DNA of 64,000 bases from an uncultured SAR86 cluster bacterium (GTDB lineage: Bacteria; Pseudomonadota; Gammaproteobacteria; Magnimaribacterales; AG-339-G14). The stretch is from the NCBI GenBank assembly GCA_902563105.1, contig CACEVU010000001.1:349649-413648 (forward strand), written 5' to 3'. The notes beneath the pieces were generated by a model. The model saw only the letters and a list, made by a program, of their open reading frames with translations, had not been told where the DNA came from and searched no databases. Position numbers and translations under genes: made by a program. The first letter of the stretch is position 1; every line of letters begins with the position of its first letter. Below are positions 49,676 through 59,154 of this stretch, piece by piece.

Positions 49676-52450
49676 ATGAGACATTTGCTAACATTTTTTT
49701 TATTCTTTGCCTCTTTTGGTTTCCTAAATGCAGACGTGTCTGAGGAGGTTTATGTTACTGGTAGCATCATAAAAAAAACTTCACTTTTGGTTGCAAACCC
49801 AATAACTAAGTTTGATTTGGACGATATTGAAAAGCGAGGAACTCTTTATATTGGAAATTTTCTTAGCTACCTTCCTCAAATAAATCCAAGTAATTCAAAT
49901 TTTCATTCAAACAAAGCAACCGGAACAGCTTCAGTCAGCTTAAGAGGGTTAGGTGGAACCAGGACTCTAATTCTTATGAATGGGAAAAGACTTTCTCCTG
50001 GAACGCCGATGAATGGAACGGCTGAACAAGATTTAAGCCAAATACCTTTTTCTTTGATAAAACAGGTCGATGTTCTTACCGGTGGAAAATCAACTATTTA
50101 TGGATCAGATGCTATAGGCGGCGTCATAAATTTTCAACTGAATAGAAAATTTTCTGGCATAGATCTTTCATATCAACACTCTTTTTACAACCACCAAAAT
50201 GATGATCCAAATTATGAAAGAAAAAATTATGATCTAGCTCCTAGTTCAGTCTCTGACGGTCATGCTAATGCAGTGCAATTTTCTTTGGGATATGAAATTT
50301 TTCAAGATATTCATTTAACCTCTTATTTTAATTATAGGTCAGTAGATGAAGTAACCTGGTCTCAAAGAGATATAAGTGTTTGTGCACTCAATGGAAATGT
50401 TGAATGCAGGGCTTCATCAACTTCTCCAGAGGGAAAATTTGTTGAAAATAAAGTTGGCGGAAAAACATTTCATGTAAAAGATAATACATTTGCCTTGGGC
50501 TCAACGTTTTATAATTTTGCATCGAAGAACCATTTACTGAGGCCTGACAAAAAAAACGATGTTGGAATCCTTTTAACTTTTGAAAATCTTGAAAAACATA
50601 CTTTTAATGTTGATTACTTCAAGTCGTCACATAAAACAGTTGGTCAATTGGATTATTCTGGCGTTTTTAGATTATCTATAGATCTCCCATGTAATAATCC
50701 TTTTTTATCGACTCAGCAATATACAGCTATTTGTTCTGATAATGGATTAACTTTATCTGATTCAGCACCTCTATATATAAGCAGAAGAAATATTGAAGGA
50801 AATCCCAGGCAGCAGAATTTTAAGCATTCAACAGATAGATTTGTGTTTGACGTTGACGGAGAAATCACTAATGAGTGGTTTTATAATCTAAGCTTTCAAA
50901 GTTCTAGAACTTCAGCAGATTTTACTTATCTCAATGATATTTCAAAGCAGAGGGCTATAAATGCTCTAAAAGTATCAGGCACGCTATCAAATCCATCATG
51001 CGTTTCAGGAAATGAATGCAAGCCATGGAATATTTTCATAAACAACGATGGAAATTTGAAGAGTTCGGCTGCCTTGGGTGTTACTAAAGAAGCCTTAGAC
51101 TATATATCAACAAATTTAAAAGTTAATGCAGAATTGACAGAAGATCAGTATAGGTTTGTGACCTCAAAATCTTTCACAATAAAAAATGATTTATTACCGT
51201 CCTTAGACATGGCCTTAGGTGTTGAGTACAGAGAATTAAATTTAAAGAAAAATGCTGATGATTTTTCTGATGGAGCAGGACAACAATATCCTCATTCAAG
51301 TTTGTATGGAGACTTAAAAGTAAAAGAGTTATTCACAGAGGTTTATCTACCTTTGGCAACTGATACGAATTTAAATTTTAGTATTAGATATTCAGATTAT
51401 TCTTTAGAAGAAAATTCATTGACCTATGACATTGGTTTAGTTCAGTTGTTTGAAGAAAAATATACGCTTAAATTTTCTCAACAAAAAGCAATTCGTATGC
51501 CTGATATTAATGACCTTTATAGCCCAATAAAAGTGAATCAAACTTTTTTAGATACAGATCCTTGTTCAGGCTCTACTCCATTAAGATCTATTTCAGAGTG
51601 TGCTAGAACTGGCGTGACTGAATCTTTGTATGGCAAGATTTCGAATACTGAAGATCAGATAAACTCTCTAATTGGTGGAAATATAAATTTACGACCTGAA
51701 ACAGCTATTACAAATAGCTTGAGTTTTCTTTACTCAGATCAGCTTGATTTAGAAATCGATTTTTATTCCATATCTCTTACAGATAAAATTGGCTCTTCAG
51801 AAGTATCTTTTATATTAGATAATTGTCTTGAAACTGGAGCTTCTTATTATTGTAATTTAATTGAAAGAAATCCAACTACCGGAACTTTTTATGAAGGCTC
51901 TGGAAAAATAGCTTCTCCTCTTTTAAATGTATCTAGCCAAGATATATCAGGCTTGGATTTAAATATCTCACAAATATTTTCTGTTGAATTTGGGGAAATA
52001 AGACTTAATAATTTTCTTTCATATTTGCTTAAAAATGACATTCAGCTTAGATCATCATTACCAATTGAAGATTGCAAAGGTAAATATGAAAATACTTGCG
52101 GATTACCATCACCACAAATTCAAAACATATTTTCTATAGATTTTATCTACAAAGTTTCTCAGTTTGATACCTCATCAAATTTAACAATGCGTTATATAGA
52201 TGGAGTTGATGACTCAAATACTCAAAACCCAATTGATTTTTCTAGCTATTATTACTTTGATATGAATTTCTCAATAGATTTAGTAAACGATATAAATTTT
52301 TCTTTTGGAATAAACAACATTCTTGATAAGAATCCTCCTCTTAATGGAAAATCAATAAATTATGTCCCAGGAAATGCAAATACATACCCATCGTATTACG
52401 ATCCTTTAGGAAGATTTATATATTTAAATATTTCAAAGAGAATTTATTAA
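49676..52450 (+). CDS. TonB-dependent outer-membrane receptor
   Basis: TonB-dependent receptors import scarce large nutrients through the outer membrane using inner-membrane energy. The 924-residue protein has a signal peptide (about 1-19) and a TonB-box-like EEVYVTGS just after it. The plug domain follows (SVSLRGLGGTRTLILMNGKRLSPG, VDVLTGGKSTIYGSDAIGGVINFQL), then a long beta-barrel. The C-terminus is PLGRFIYLNISKRIY with a final aromatic residue, as for barrel insertion. Paired cysteines in the extracellular part (CALNGNVEC, CVSGNEC) suggest disulfide-bonded loops. It is the first gene of an Opp-type uptake operon. Confidence 0.94.
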   Translation: MRHLLTFFLFFASFGFLNADVSEEVYVTGSIIKKTSLLVANPITKFDLDDIEKRGTLYIGNFLSYLPQINPSNSNFHSNKATGTASVSLRGLGGTRTLILMNGKRLSPGTPMNGTAEQDLSQIPFSLIKQVDVLTGGKSTIYGSDAIGGVINFQLNRKFSGIDLSYQHSFYNHQNDDPNYERKNYDLAPSSVSDGHANAVQFSLGYEIFQDIHLTSYFNYRSVDEVTWSQRDISVCALNGNVECRASSTSPEGKFVENKVGGKTFHVKDNTFALGSTFYNFASKNHLLRPDKKNDVGILLTFENLEKHTFNVDYFKSSHKTVGQLDYSGVFRLSIDLPCNNPFLSTQQYTAICSDNGLTLSDSAPLYISRRNIEGNPRQQNFKHSTDRFVFDVDGEITNEWFYNLSFQSSRTSADFTYLNDISKQRAINALKVSGTLSNPSCVSGNECKPWNIFINNDGNLKSSAALGVTKEALDYISTNLKVNAELTEDQYRFVTSKSFTIKNDLLPSLDMALGVEYRELNLKKNADDFSDGAGQQYPHSSLYGDLKVKELFTEVYLPLATDTNLNFSIRYSDYSLEENSLTYDIGLVQLFEEKYTLKFSQQKAIRMPDINDLYSPIKVNQTFLDTDPCSGSTPLRSISECARTGVTESLYGKISNTEDQINSLIGGNINLRPETAITNSLSFLYSDQLDLEIDFYSISLTDKIGSSEVSFILDNCLETGASYYCNLIERNPTTGTFYEGSGKIASPLLNVSSQDISGLDLNISQIFSVEFGEIRLNNFLSYLLKNDIQLRSSLPIEDCKGKYENTCGLPSPQIQNIFSIDFIYKVSQFDTSSNLTMRYIDGVDDSNTQNPIDFSSYYYFDMNFSIDLVNDINFSFGINNILDKNPPLNGKSINYVPGNANTYPSYYDPLGRFIYLNISKRIY

Positions 52451-54042
52451 TGCGTATTTTATTTATTGCTCTTATATTTCTTTTAAGTTGTTCTGGGGAA
52501 GATGATACTGGGTCTAAGGTTGATATTTTTTCACAACAAGGGATTTTACTTTTAGGTAATGGTACTGAACCTTCAGGAATAGACCCTCACATTGTCACAG
52601 GTGTTCCAGAGCATAAAATACTATTGGCGCTTCTAGAAGGGCTGGTGGTCTTTAATCCAAAAAACAATGGTGTTCTCCCTGGAGTGGCTTCTGATTGGAG
52701 TATAAGTAAGGATGGATTAATTTATACCTTTACTTTTAATCCAGAAGCAAAATGGACTAATGGTGAAATAGTAAAACCTGAGCACTTTGTCTATTCGTGG
52801 GAAAGAATTCTTTCTCCAGAATTGGGGGCTCAGTATGCTGATATGCTTTACGTTATAAAAAATGCTGAAAGTTTTCATAAAGGTCAAATAAAAGATTTTA
52901 ATAAGGTAGGAGTTTCTGCTCTTGAAAACAAGCTTATTGTCACATTGGAAAATCCAACTCCTTATTTTTTAAATATTTTGACTCATTATTCAACTTGGCC
53001 TGTGCATCCTGAAACTGTTGAAAAATATGGAGGAATGACAAACAGAACCAATCAGTGGACTAGAGTAAATAATTTTATTGGTAATGGTCCTTTTAAATTG
53101 GCTTCTTGGGAAATAAACAAATCCCTGAAAGTATCAAGGAATGAACTGTATTGGGGAAATGCTTTTAATAAAATTAATGGTATTGAATTTCTTCCTATTG
53201 ATAATGAATTAACTCAAGACAGATTATTTCGTTCCGGTGGGCTTCATTTAGCCAATACCGTTCCTACTGAAAAAATAAAAAGGTATCGAGAAGAAAGATC
53301 AAAAGAATTAGTTGAGCATAATTATTTCGGTACTTATTACTATCGAATTAATACAAGAAAGTATCCCTTGAATAACGTTAAGTTTAGAAAAGCACTGTCT
53401 CTTTCAATAGATCGAGATTTGATTGTAAAAAGTATATTAAAAGGGAATCAAAAAGTATCCTATTCTTTCACCCCGCCAGACGAAAAAAGCTACAACCCAA
53501 GAACAGAACTAGAATTTAATCCAAGTAGAGCTAAATTACTGCTTAAGGAGTCTGGTTATGAGTCAAATAGTCCTCCTTTGGAAGTTCTTTATAATACATC
53601 TGAAGGACATCAAAAAATTGCCCAAGCAATTCAAGAGATGTGGAAGAAACATTTAGGACTGAATGTGGTTCTTACAAATGTAGATTGGAAAGTCTACTTA
53701 TCAAGAGAGACGCAAGGAGATTTTGATATTTCTAGAGCTGGTTGGATTGGCGATTATCCTGATCCTTTTACATTTCTCGATATGATGGTGACGGAAAGAG
53801 GGAACAATAAAACCGGTTGGAGTAATACTGCTTTTGATGAACTTTTAAAAAAAGCTGCTTCAAAAATCTCTACGGAACAAAGATACGAACTTTATGAGGA
53901 AGCAGAAAAGATACTTATTGATGAACTGCCAGTTATTCCTTTATATACTTACACCAGAACTTATCTTTTAAGCGAGAGAGTTAAAAATTGGCAGAAAAAT
54001 ATTTTAGATACAAATCCTTATCAATTTTTAAGTTTGGAATAA
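52450..54042 (+). CDS. Opp/Dpp-type ABC transporter substrate-binding lipoprotein
   Basis: Family 5 solute-binding proteins capture peptides or related compounds in the periplasm. The 530-residue protein has a lipoprotein signal with lipobox LLSC (Cys15). It has the family pattern GTEPSGIDPHIVTGVPEHKILLALLEGLVVFNPK, WSISKDGLIYTFTFNPEAKWTNGE, NFIGNGPFKLASWEINKSLKVSRNELYWG and GWIGDYPDPFTFLDMM. The latter resembles OppA/MppA. Its ATG overlaps the receptor stop by one base, so receptor and binding protein are translationally coupled, suggesting they handle the same ligand. Confidence 0.93.
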   Translation: MRILFIALIFLLSCSGEDDTGSKVDIFSQQGILLLGNGTEPSGIDPHIVTGVPEHKILLALLEGLVVFNPKNNGVLPGVASDWSISKDGLIYTFTFNPEAKWTNGEIVKPEHFVYSWERILSPELGAQYADMLYVIKNAESFHKGQIKDFNKVGVSALENKLIVTLENPTPYFLNILTHYSTWPVHPETVEKYGGMTNRTNQWTRVNNFIGNGPFKLASWEINKSLKVSRNELYWGNAFNKINGIEFLPIDNELTQDRLFRSGGLHLANTVPTEKIKRYREERSKELVEHNYFGTYYYRINTRKYPLNNVKFRKALSLSIDRDLIVKSILKGNQKVSYSFTPPDEKSYNPRTELEFNPSRAKLLLKESGYESNSPPLEVLYNTSEGHQKIAQAIQEMWKKHLGLNVVLTNVDWKVYLSRETQGDFDISRAGWIGDYPDPFTFLDMMVTERGNNKTGWSNTAFDELLKKAASKISTEQRYELYEEAEKILIDELPVIPLYTYTRTYLLSERVKNWQKNILDTNPYQFLSLE

Positions 54043-54046
54043 TATT

Positions 54047-54979
54047 TTGATCCAATTAATCTTAAAAAGATTACTTACCTACATACCTGTTTTATTAGTT
54101 GTTATCGTTATTACTTTTTTAATGATACATTCTGCCCCAGGAGGTCCTTTTGACGCAGAAAGAGTAGCTTCTCCTGAAATTATTGAGAAATTAAATGAAG
54201 CGTATAATCTCGATAAACCTCTCTATACACAAATTTATAATTATCTTTCAAATGCAATTCAAGGAGATTTTGGTCCTTCATTCAAATATCCTGGAAGATC
54301 CGTATCAGAACTCATTATGTCTGGGCTACCAACAACTATTGAATTAGCAATTTATTCAATTCTTTTTGCCATCTTTTTGGGAATAATTTCAGGCTTGGTT
54401 GCCTCATTAAATCCAGGAAAACTATTGGATATTATCCCAATGTCGATCTCCTTGTTAGGAATATGTATTCCTTCGATAATTTTAGGACCGATACTAGTTT
54501 TGATTTTTGGTATTTGGTACGAAGTTTTGCCTGTTTATGGATGGGGTGACAATCCTGGGGATAAGATACTTCCCACTATTACTCTTGGAACTGCTTATGC
54601 AGCTATTTTTGCAAGACTGACAAGGGGAGGGATGCTTGAGATCCTTGGTCAAGATTTCATAAGAACAGCAAGAGCAAAAGGCATCTCAGAGATGAGAATC
54701 GTTTTAGTGCATGCCTTAAGAGGTGGCATATTACCTGTGATTAGCTTTTTAGGACCAGCCATCGCAGGATTATTAGCTGGTTCATTCGTAGTAGAAACTA
54801 TTTTTCAAATTAATGGGGTTGGTCGTTTTTACGTCCAAGCTGCATTTAATAGAGACTATACGATGATTCTGGGTACTTCCATTTTATTTACTTTTATGAC
54901 ACTTTCGTTCGTATTGATTTCAGATATATTGGCAACTTTTTTGAATCCAACGCTCAGAGATTCAGGGGGGCTAGAATAA
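54047..54979 (+). CDS. Opp/Dpp-type ABC transporter permease, B subunit
   Basis: This is an inner-membrane channel subunit for peptide-type uptake. The 310-residue protein has six hydrophobic segments and the family features ILKRLLTYIPVLLVVIVITFLMIHSAPGGPFDAER at the N-terminus. The cytoplasmic EAA loop reads DFIRTARAKGISEMRIVLVHALRGGILPVISFLGP, the ATPase contact. The start is TTG at 54047, four bases after the binding-protein stop; no ATG preserves the first helix. The C subunit follows after one base. Confidence 0.94.
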   Translation: MIQLILKRLLTYIPVLLVVIVITFLMIHSAPGGPFDAERVASPEIIEKLNEAYNLDKPLYTQIYNYLSNAIQGDFGPSFKYPGRSVSELIMSGLPTTIELAIYSILFAIFLGIISGLVASLNPGKLLDIIPMSISLLGICIPSIILGPILVLIFGIWYEVLPVYGWGDNPGDKILPTITLGTAYAAIFARLTRGGMLEILGQDFIRTARAKGISEMRIVLVHALRGGILPVISFLGPAIAGLLAGSFVVETIFQINGVGRFYVQAAFNRDYTMILGTSILFTFMTLSFVLISDILATFLNPTLRDSGGLE

Positions 54980-54980
54980 A

Positions 54981-55826
54981 ATGTGGAAAGAATCATTTAA
55001 AGAAATAAGAAACAACAAAATCTTATTATTTTCTCTGAGTTATACCCTGTTTTTAATTTTAGTAGCTTTATTTGCTCCTTTTATCTCGCCTTATGAAGTT
55101 TCGGAGCAAAATCTGGCGCTTGGAGCGTCTAGTCCATCTTATGATTACATTTTAGGCACAGATGTCTTAGGAAGAGATCTATTTTCTAGGATTTTATATG
55201 GAAGTAGGATTTCCTTATTGGTTGGTTTTTTAGCCACCTTTGTTGCAATAACTATTGGCCTTTCTTATGGTGCGGTGTCTGGATATTTTGGCGGCAAAGT
55301 TGATTCTTTAATGATGCGGTTTGTTGATATTTTAGATGGACTTCCTTTTGTAATTTTTATAATTTTAATACTAGTTATTTTTGGAAGAGATATTTATTTC
55401 TTGTTTATTTCTATAGGAGCATTTGGTTGGCTATCCATGGCTAGAATTGTTCGTATTCAGGTTTTGGGATTAAGAAAGAAGGAATTTGTGATATCTGCTC
55501 AAATTATGGGTGCAAGTTCGACGAGAATATTATTCAAGCATATCTTTCCAAATGTTTTAGGCACTGTAATTATTTATTCAACTTTGCTAGTTCCACAATT
55601 TATGTTGCTTGAGGCTTTTTTAAGCTTTCTAGGTCTTGGTGTTCAGCCACCTGATAGCTCTTGGGGAATTTTAATTAGAGAAGGAGCTAGTACGATGGAG
55701 GAATATTGGTGGCTATTAATATTTCCAGCCGCTTTATTTTCTTTAACTTTGTTTACTTTGAATTTTCTAGGTGATGGCCTAAGAGATATTCTTGATCCTA
55801 GAAATACACAAAAACTTGAGAACTAA
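54981..55826 (+). CDS. Opp/Dpp-type ABC transporter permease, C subunit
   Basis: This is the partner permease, 281 residues, with an N-terminal helix after a charged tail (LLFSLSYTLFLILVALFAPFISPYE). It has the GTDVLGRDLFSRILYGSRISLLVGF motif and the EAA loop KEFVISAQIMGASSTRILFKHIFPNVLGTVIIYSTL. The C-terminus DGLRDILDPRN is characteristic of OppC/DppC. No oppD or oppF ATPase gene follows: the next gene is convergent mltD, overlapping by four bases. An ATPase must come from elsewhere for the transporter to work. Confidence 0.94.
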   Translation: MWKESFKEIRNNKILLFSLSYTLFLILVALFAPFISPYEVSEQNLALGASSPSYDYILGTDVLGRDLFSRILYGSRISLLVGFLATFVAITIGLSYGAVSGYFGGKVDSLMMRFVDILDGLPFVIFIILILVIFGRDIYFLFISIGAFGWLSMARIVRIQVLGLRKKEFVISAQIMGASSTRILFKHIFPNVLGTVIIYSTLLVPQFMLLEAFLSFLGLGVQPPDSSWGILIREGASTMEEYWWLLIFPAALFSLTLFTLNFLGDGLRDILDPRNTQKLEN

Positions 55827-57226
55827 TTAATTTCAGAAAGCTTTAACTCTATTATTTGTCCTGGATAAATTAAAGTTTCATTTGGGATATCATTCCATTT
55901 TAAAATCCATTCTTTGGGTATACCAAACTTGTTTGAAATCTTACTGATACTATCTCCTTTTTTTACAGGATAAGCTATGTTGTTTTTAGGAACAGGTTTT
56001 CTTTTTATTTCTTTAAAGTATTTGGGATAAATAAGAATTTTTGTATCTGTTAGTAGAAATCTTTCTGGATTAAGGTCGTTCCAAATAGATAAATCTCTAA
56101 TTGTGACACTGAATTTTTTTGCAATTGACCACATGCTATCTCCTGCTTTTACGTAGTAAATATCAGGTTTATTTAGGTAATCTTTAATCCAGCTTGGTCC
56201 TCTGGGAACAATAAGTTCTTCGTTTTCGTAAATCGTATCATCTTTGAATCCATTTATTTCTTTTAAGAGAGCAAAGTCAATGAGGTATTTTTTTGCTATC
56301 GACGTCAGAGTATCTCCTTTCTTAACAAGATATTTGTCCCATTGAACTAACTCTGAAGGATCCGTATTGTCCAAAATAACTTGAAACCTATCTGCAATTC
56401 CTACGGGAAGAAGTATATGAAAAGGCCCATTTGGATCAGTTGCCCATTGGTTGAAACCAGGATTGAGTTCATATATTACTTCCAGTTTTAATCCAGAAAT
56501 ATTTGCTACCTGCATTAAATCAACCTGAGAAGGAAGTGTGACTAATTGAAAATATGGTCTATTAGGTAAATTAGGAATTACAACACTGAATTTCTCTGGA
56601 TTTTTTATTACTTCTATCAGTGCCAAAAGTTTTGGGACATAGGCTTTAGTTTCTTTTGGTAAATTCAAAGACCAGAAATCGATAGGTAGTCCTTTATTTT
56701 TATTCTTTTTTATCTCTTTAGATATTCTATTTGGTCCTGCGTTATAACCAGCAATTGCCAATAACCAATCATCGTATTTTGAGTGAAGTTTGATCAGATA
56801 ATCATAGGCTGCATCCGTTGAAGCAACAATATCTCGTCTACCATCGTACCACCAGTTCTTTTTAAGTTTTTGCTCCCTAGCAGTACTTAAAATAAATTGC
56901 CAAATACCCGAGGCTCCTGTAGCAGATTGAGCATAAGGGTCAAATTGACTTTCTATGAAAGGCAGCAAAGCTAATTCAACAGGCAAATCTCTCTTAATTG
57001 CTTCATTTACGGTGTAATAAAGATAGCGTTGACCGTTTTTTGCTAGCCTGTTGATGACATATTGATTGTCGTTATATTTTTCTAATTCATATTCTACTGA
57101 AGGGTGATCTAAGGAATAACTGAAAGACATTCTTTCTCTGATATCACCCCAAAGGTCTTTTTGCGATTGACTAAAAAAAGAACTGCAGAATAAACACAAA
57201 AAAAGAATTAAAGTTTTAAACAACAT
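55823..57226 (-). CDS. mltD: Membrane-bound lytic murein transglycosylase D with three LysM domains
   Basis: MltD cleaves peptidoglycan glycan strands to form anhydro ends. The 467-residue protein has a signal peptide (about 1-21) without an obvious lipobox Cys. The SLT domain has the catalytic Glu in LALLPFIESQFDPYAQSATGASGIWQFILSTAREQKL near 83-117 and LAIAGYNAGPNRI. Three C-terminal LysM repeats begin YLVKKGDTLTSIAKKY, YYVKAGDSMWSIAKKF and YPVKKGDSISKISNKF and bind peptidoglycan. The mltD-gloB order facing rnhA-dnaQ is conserved in gammaproteobacteria. The gene follows gloB by one base. Confidence 0.95.
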   Translation of the reverse strand: MLFKTLILFLCLFCSSFFSQSQKDLWGDIRERMSFSYSLDHPSVEYELEKYNDNQYVINRLAKNGQRYLYYTVNEAIKRDLPVELALLPFIESQFDPYAQSATGASGIWQFILSTAREQKLKKNWWYDGRRDIVASTDAAYDYLIKLHSKYDDWLLAIAGYNAGPNRISKEIKKNKNKGLPIDFWSLNLPKETKAYVPKLLALIEVIKNPEKFSVVIPNLPNRPYFQLVTLPSQVDLMQVANISGLKLEVIYELNPGFNQWATDPNGPFHILLPVGIADRFQVILDNTDPSELVQWDKYLVKKGDTLTSIAKKYLIDFALLKEINGFKDDTIYENEELIVPRGPSWIKDYLNKPDIYYVKAGDSMWSIAKKFSVTIRDLSIWNDLNPERFLLTDTKILIYPKYFKEIKRKPVPKNNIAYPVKKGDSISKISNKFGIPKEWILKWNDIPNETLIYPGQIIELKLSEIN

Positions 57227-57227
57227 T

Positions 57228-57995
57228 TTAAAAATTATCCTTCCACTCTCTTATGGCAGCTAATACTTCCACAGGATCTAAATTCGCTTGCTTTGTGTAA
57301 TTCTCTGCATTTTCTTTGATGCGGTCAACAGAGGTTCTTAGGAAAGGATTTATTTTGTTTTCTAAGTCAATACTTGATGGAAGAGAAATTTTGTTAGATT
57401 CTCTTAAAGTATTTACTTCTTTGTAATAATTTTTTAGCACAAGGTTATCTGGCTCAACTTCTAAAGCAAATTTCAAATTATTCAAGGTGTACTCGTGCGT
57501 ACAAAAAACTTTAGTCTCGGATGGCAAACAAGAAAATTTATTTAAAGAGTTAAACATCTGAAGAGGCGTTCCTTCAAAAAGTCTTCCACAACCTCCAGAA
57601 AATAAAGTATCACCACAAAACAAAGAGTTTATGTCTTTTGAATAATACGCAATGTGATCAAGGGTATGACCTGGAGTTTCAAAAATAACAAATTCAGTAT
57701 CCAAAATTTTAATAATGGATTTTTCAGATAACTCTCTTTTTATTCCTTGAATGTGTCCACCTTTTGGACCGTAAACTTCAGGATTCCATTTCTCATTGAG
57801 TTTCATTATTCCACCAGTATGATCGTAATGATGGTGGGTAATCAAAATTGCTTCTAATTTTAGGTTCTTTTTTTCAAGATAGGATTCAACTGCCTCTGGG
57901 TCACCTGGATCCACAACAACAACAGAATCATTTTTTCTCAAAACCCAAATATAATTATCTGAAAAGGCGGGAATAGCTTCTATATAAGAAATCAT
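57228..57995 (-). CDS. gloB: Hydroxyacylglutathione hydrolase (glyoxalase II)
   Basis: GloB hydrolyses S-lactoylglutathione to lactate and glutathione in methylglyoxal detoxification. The 255-residue protein has the binuclear metal motif THHHYDHTGGI near 52-62, then TPGHTLDHIAYYS, FCGDTLFSGGCGRLFEGTP with the bridging Asp, CTHEYTLNNLKFA and the C-terminal NPFLRTSVDRIKE with the glutathione-binding Arg. It is one base upstream of mltD on the same strand. TAATAT lies 10 bases before the ATG, a weak -10. Confidence 0.96.
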   Translation of the reverse strand: MISYIEAIPAFSDNYIWVLRKNDSVVVVDPGDPEAVESYLEKKNLKLEAILITHHHYDHTGGIMKLNEKWNPEVYGPKGGHIQGIKRELSEKSIIKILDTEFVIFETPGHTLDHIAYYSKDINSLFCGDTLFSGGCGRLFEGTPLQMFNSLNKFSCLPSETKVFCTHEYTLNNLKFALEVEPDNLVLKNYYKEVNTLRESNKISLPSSIDLENKINPFLRTSVDRIKENAENYTKQANLDPVEVLAAIREWKDNF

Positions 57996-58033
57996 TTTTA
58001 AAGTAATATTAACATCTATCTCAATTCTTATTG

Positions 58034-58474
58034 ATGTCTGAAAATATAATAAAGATTTTTACAGATGGCGCGTGTAAAGGCAATCCTGGTAAAGGAGGAT
58101 GGGGCGCCTTGATAATAGATAATAACGAGGAAATTGAGATTTATGGCGGAAGTCTTAACACAACAAATAATAAAATGGAGCTTCTAGCTACCATTAATGC
58201 TTTAAAATTTTACAACGATTCAAAAATCATAGAGCTTTATACGGATTCAAAATATGTTCAGAATGGAATTACAGACTGGATTGATAATTGGAAAAAAAAC
58301 GGATGGTTGAACGCATCAAAAAAACCCGTAAAAAATATTGAACTTTGGAAAGAACTTGATGCAATGTCAAAATTTCATAAAGTCGATTGGTTTTGGGTAA
58401 AGGGCCATAGCAATCATCGAGAAAATGATTTGGCAGACGCTCTAGCTAACAGAGGCATAGAAGAATTAATATGA
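58034..58474 (+). CDS. rnhA: Ribonuclease HI
   Basis: RNase HI degrades the RNA strand of RNA-DNA hybrids. The 146-residue protein has the four acidic active-site positions: Asp in IFTDGACKGNPGKGGWGA, Glu in NNKMELLATINAL, Asp in LYTDSKYVQNGI, and the C-terminal Asp in ENDLADALANRG, plus the basic handle region WKKNGWLNASKKPVKN. The track includes a TTG at 58031; the ATG at 58034 (MSENIIKIFTDG) is the better start. The stop overlaps dnaQ by four bases. Confidence 0.97.
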   Translation: MSENIIKIFTDGACKGNPGKGGWGALIIDNNEEIEIYGGSLNTTNNKMELLATINALKFYNDSKIIELYTDSKYVQNGITDWIDNWKKNGWLNASKKPVKNIELWKELDAMSKFHKVDWFWVKGHSNHRENDLADALANRGIEELI

Positions 58475-59154
58475 GACAAATAGTCTTAGATACCGAAACG
58501 ACAGGTTTAGACATTGCTAATGATCACCGCATAATTGAAATTGCGTGTGTTGAAATCATCAATAGAAAATTGACAAATAACACATATCAAACCTATTTAA
58601 ATCCAGAAAGACAAGTAGGTTCATCTTTTAAAATACACGGCTTATCTGATGACTTTTTATCTGATAAGCCAGCTTTTAAAACCATCTATCAAGAATTTTT
58701 GGATTTCATTAAAGATTCAGAATTATTAATTCACAATGCCGAGTTTGATATTGGATTTTTGAATAAAGAGTTGGAACGTGCTGATGTAGATACAAAAGTT
58801 GAGAATCACGTTAATAATATTGTTGATACTTTATCTTTAGCTAGAGAAAAGCATCCAGGCCAAAGAAACAGTCTAGAGGTTCTTACTGATAGATATCAAA
58901 TTACTGGATACGATAGAAGTTATCACGGTGCTTTGATTGATTCAGAGATTTTAGCAGATGTTTACCTTGCAATGACTGGAGGGCAAAGAGATTTGGGTTT
59001 TGTTGATAACACCGGAAGGGATATAAATACAAAAATTTCTTCTAACCCAAAAAATAAATTCAACTTAATTCAAGTAAAAATTTCAGAAGACGAAACTAGA
59101 TCTCATGAAAATTATTTAAAGTCTTTAAAAGAAATTGATCATGGAAGTAACTAG
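58471..59154 (+). CDS. dnaQ: DNA polymerase III epsilon subunit (3'-5' proofreading exonuclease)
   Basis: DnaQ proofreads during replication within the polymerase III core. The 227-residue protein has Exo I VLDTETTGLD at the N-terminus, Exo II LIHNAEFDIGFLNKEL near 85-100, and Exo III YHGALIDSEILADVYL near 150, with the catalytic His preceding the Asp. The C-terminal tail is Lys/Asn-rich and would include the alpha-binding segment and a clamp-binding motif; GGQRDLGF resembles the QxxLxF clamp motif. It overlaps rnhA by four and gltX by 14 bases. Confidence 0.96.
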   Translation: MRQIVLDTETTGLDIANDHRIIEIACVEIINRKLTNNTYQTYLNPERQVGSSFKIHGLSDDFLSDKPAFKTIYQEFLDFIKDSELLIHNAEFDIGFLNKELERADVDTKVENHVNNIVDTLSLAREKHPGQRNSLEVLTDRYQITGYDRSYHGALIDSEILADVYLAMTGGQRDLGFVDNTGRDINTKISSNPKNKFNLIQVKISEDETRSHENYLKSLKEIDHGSN

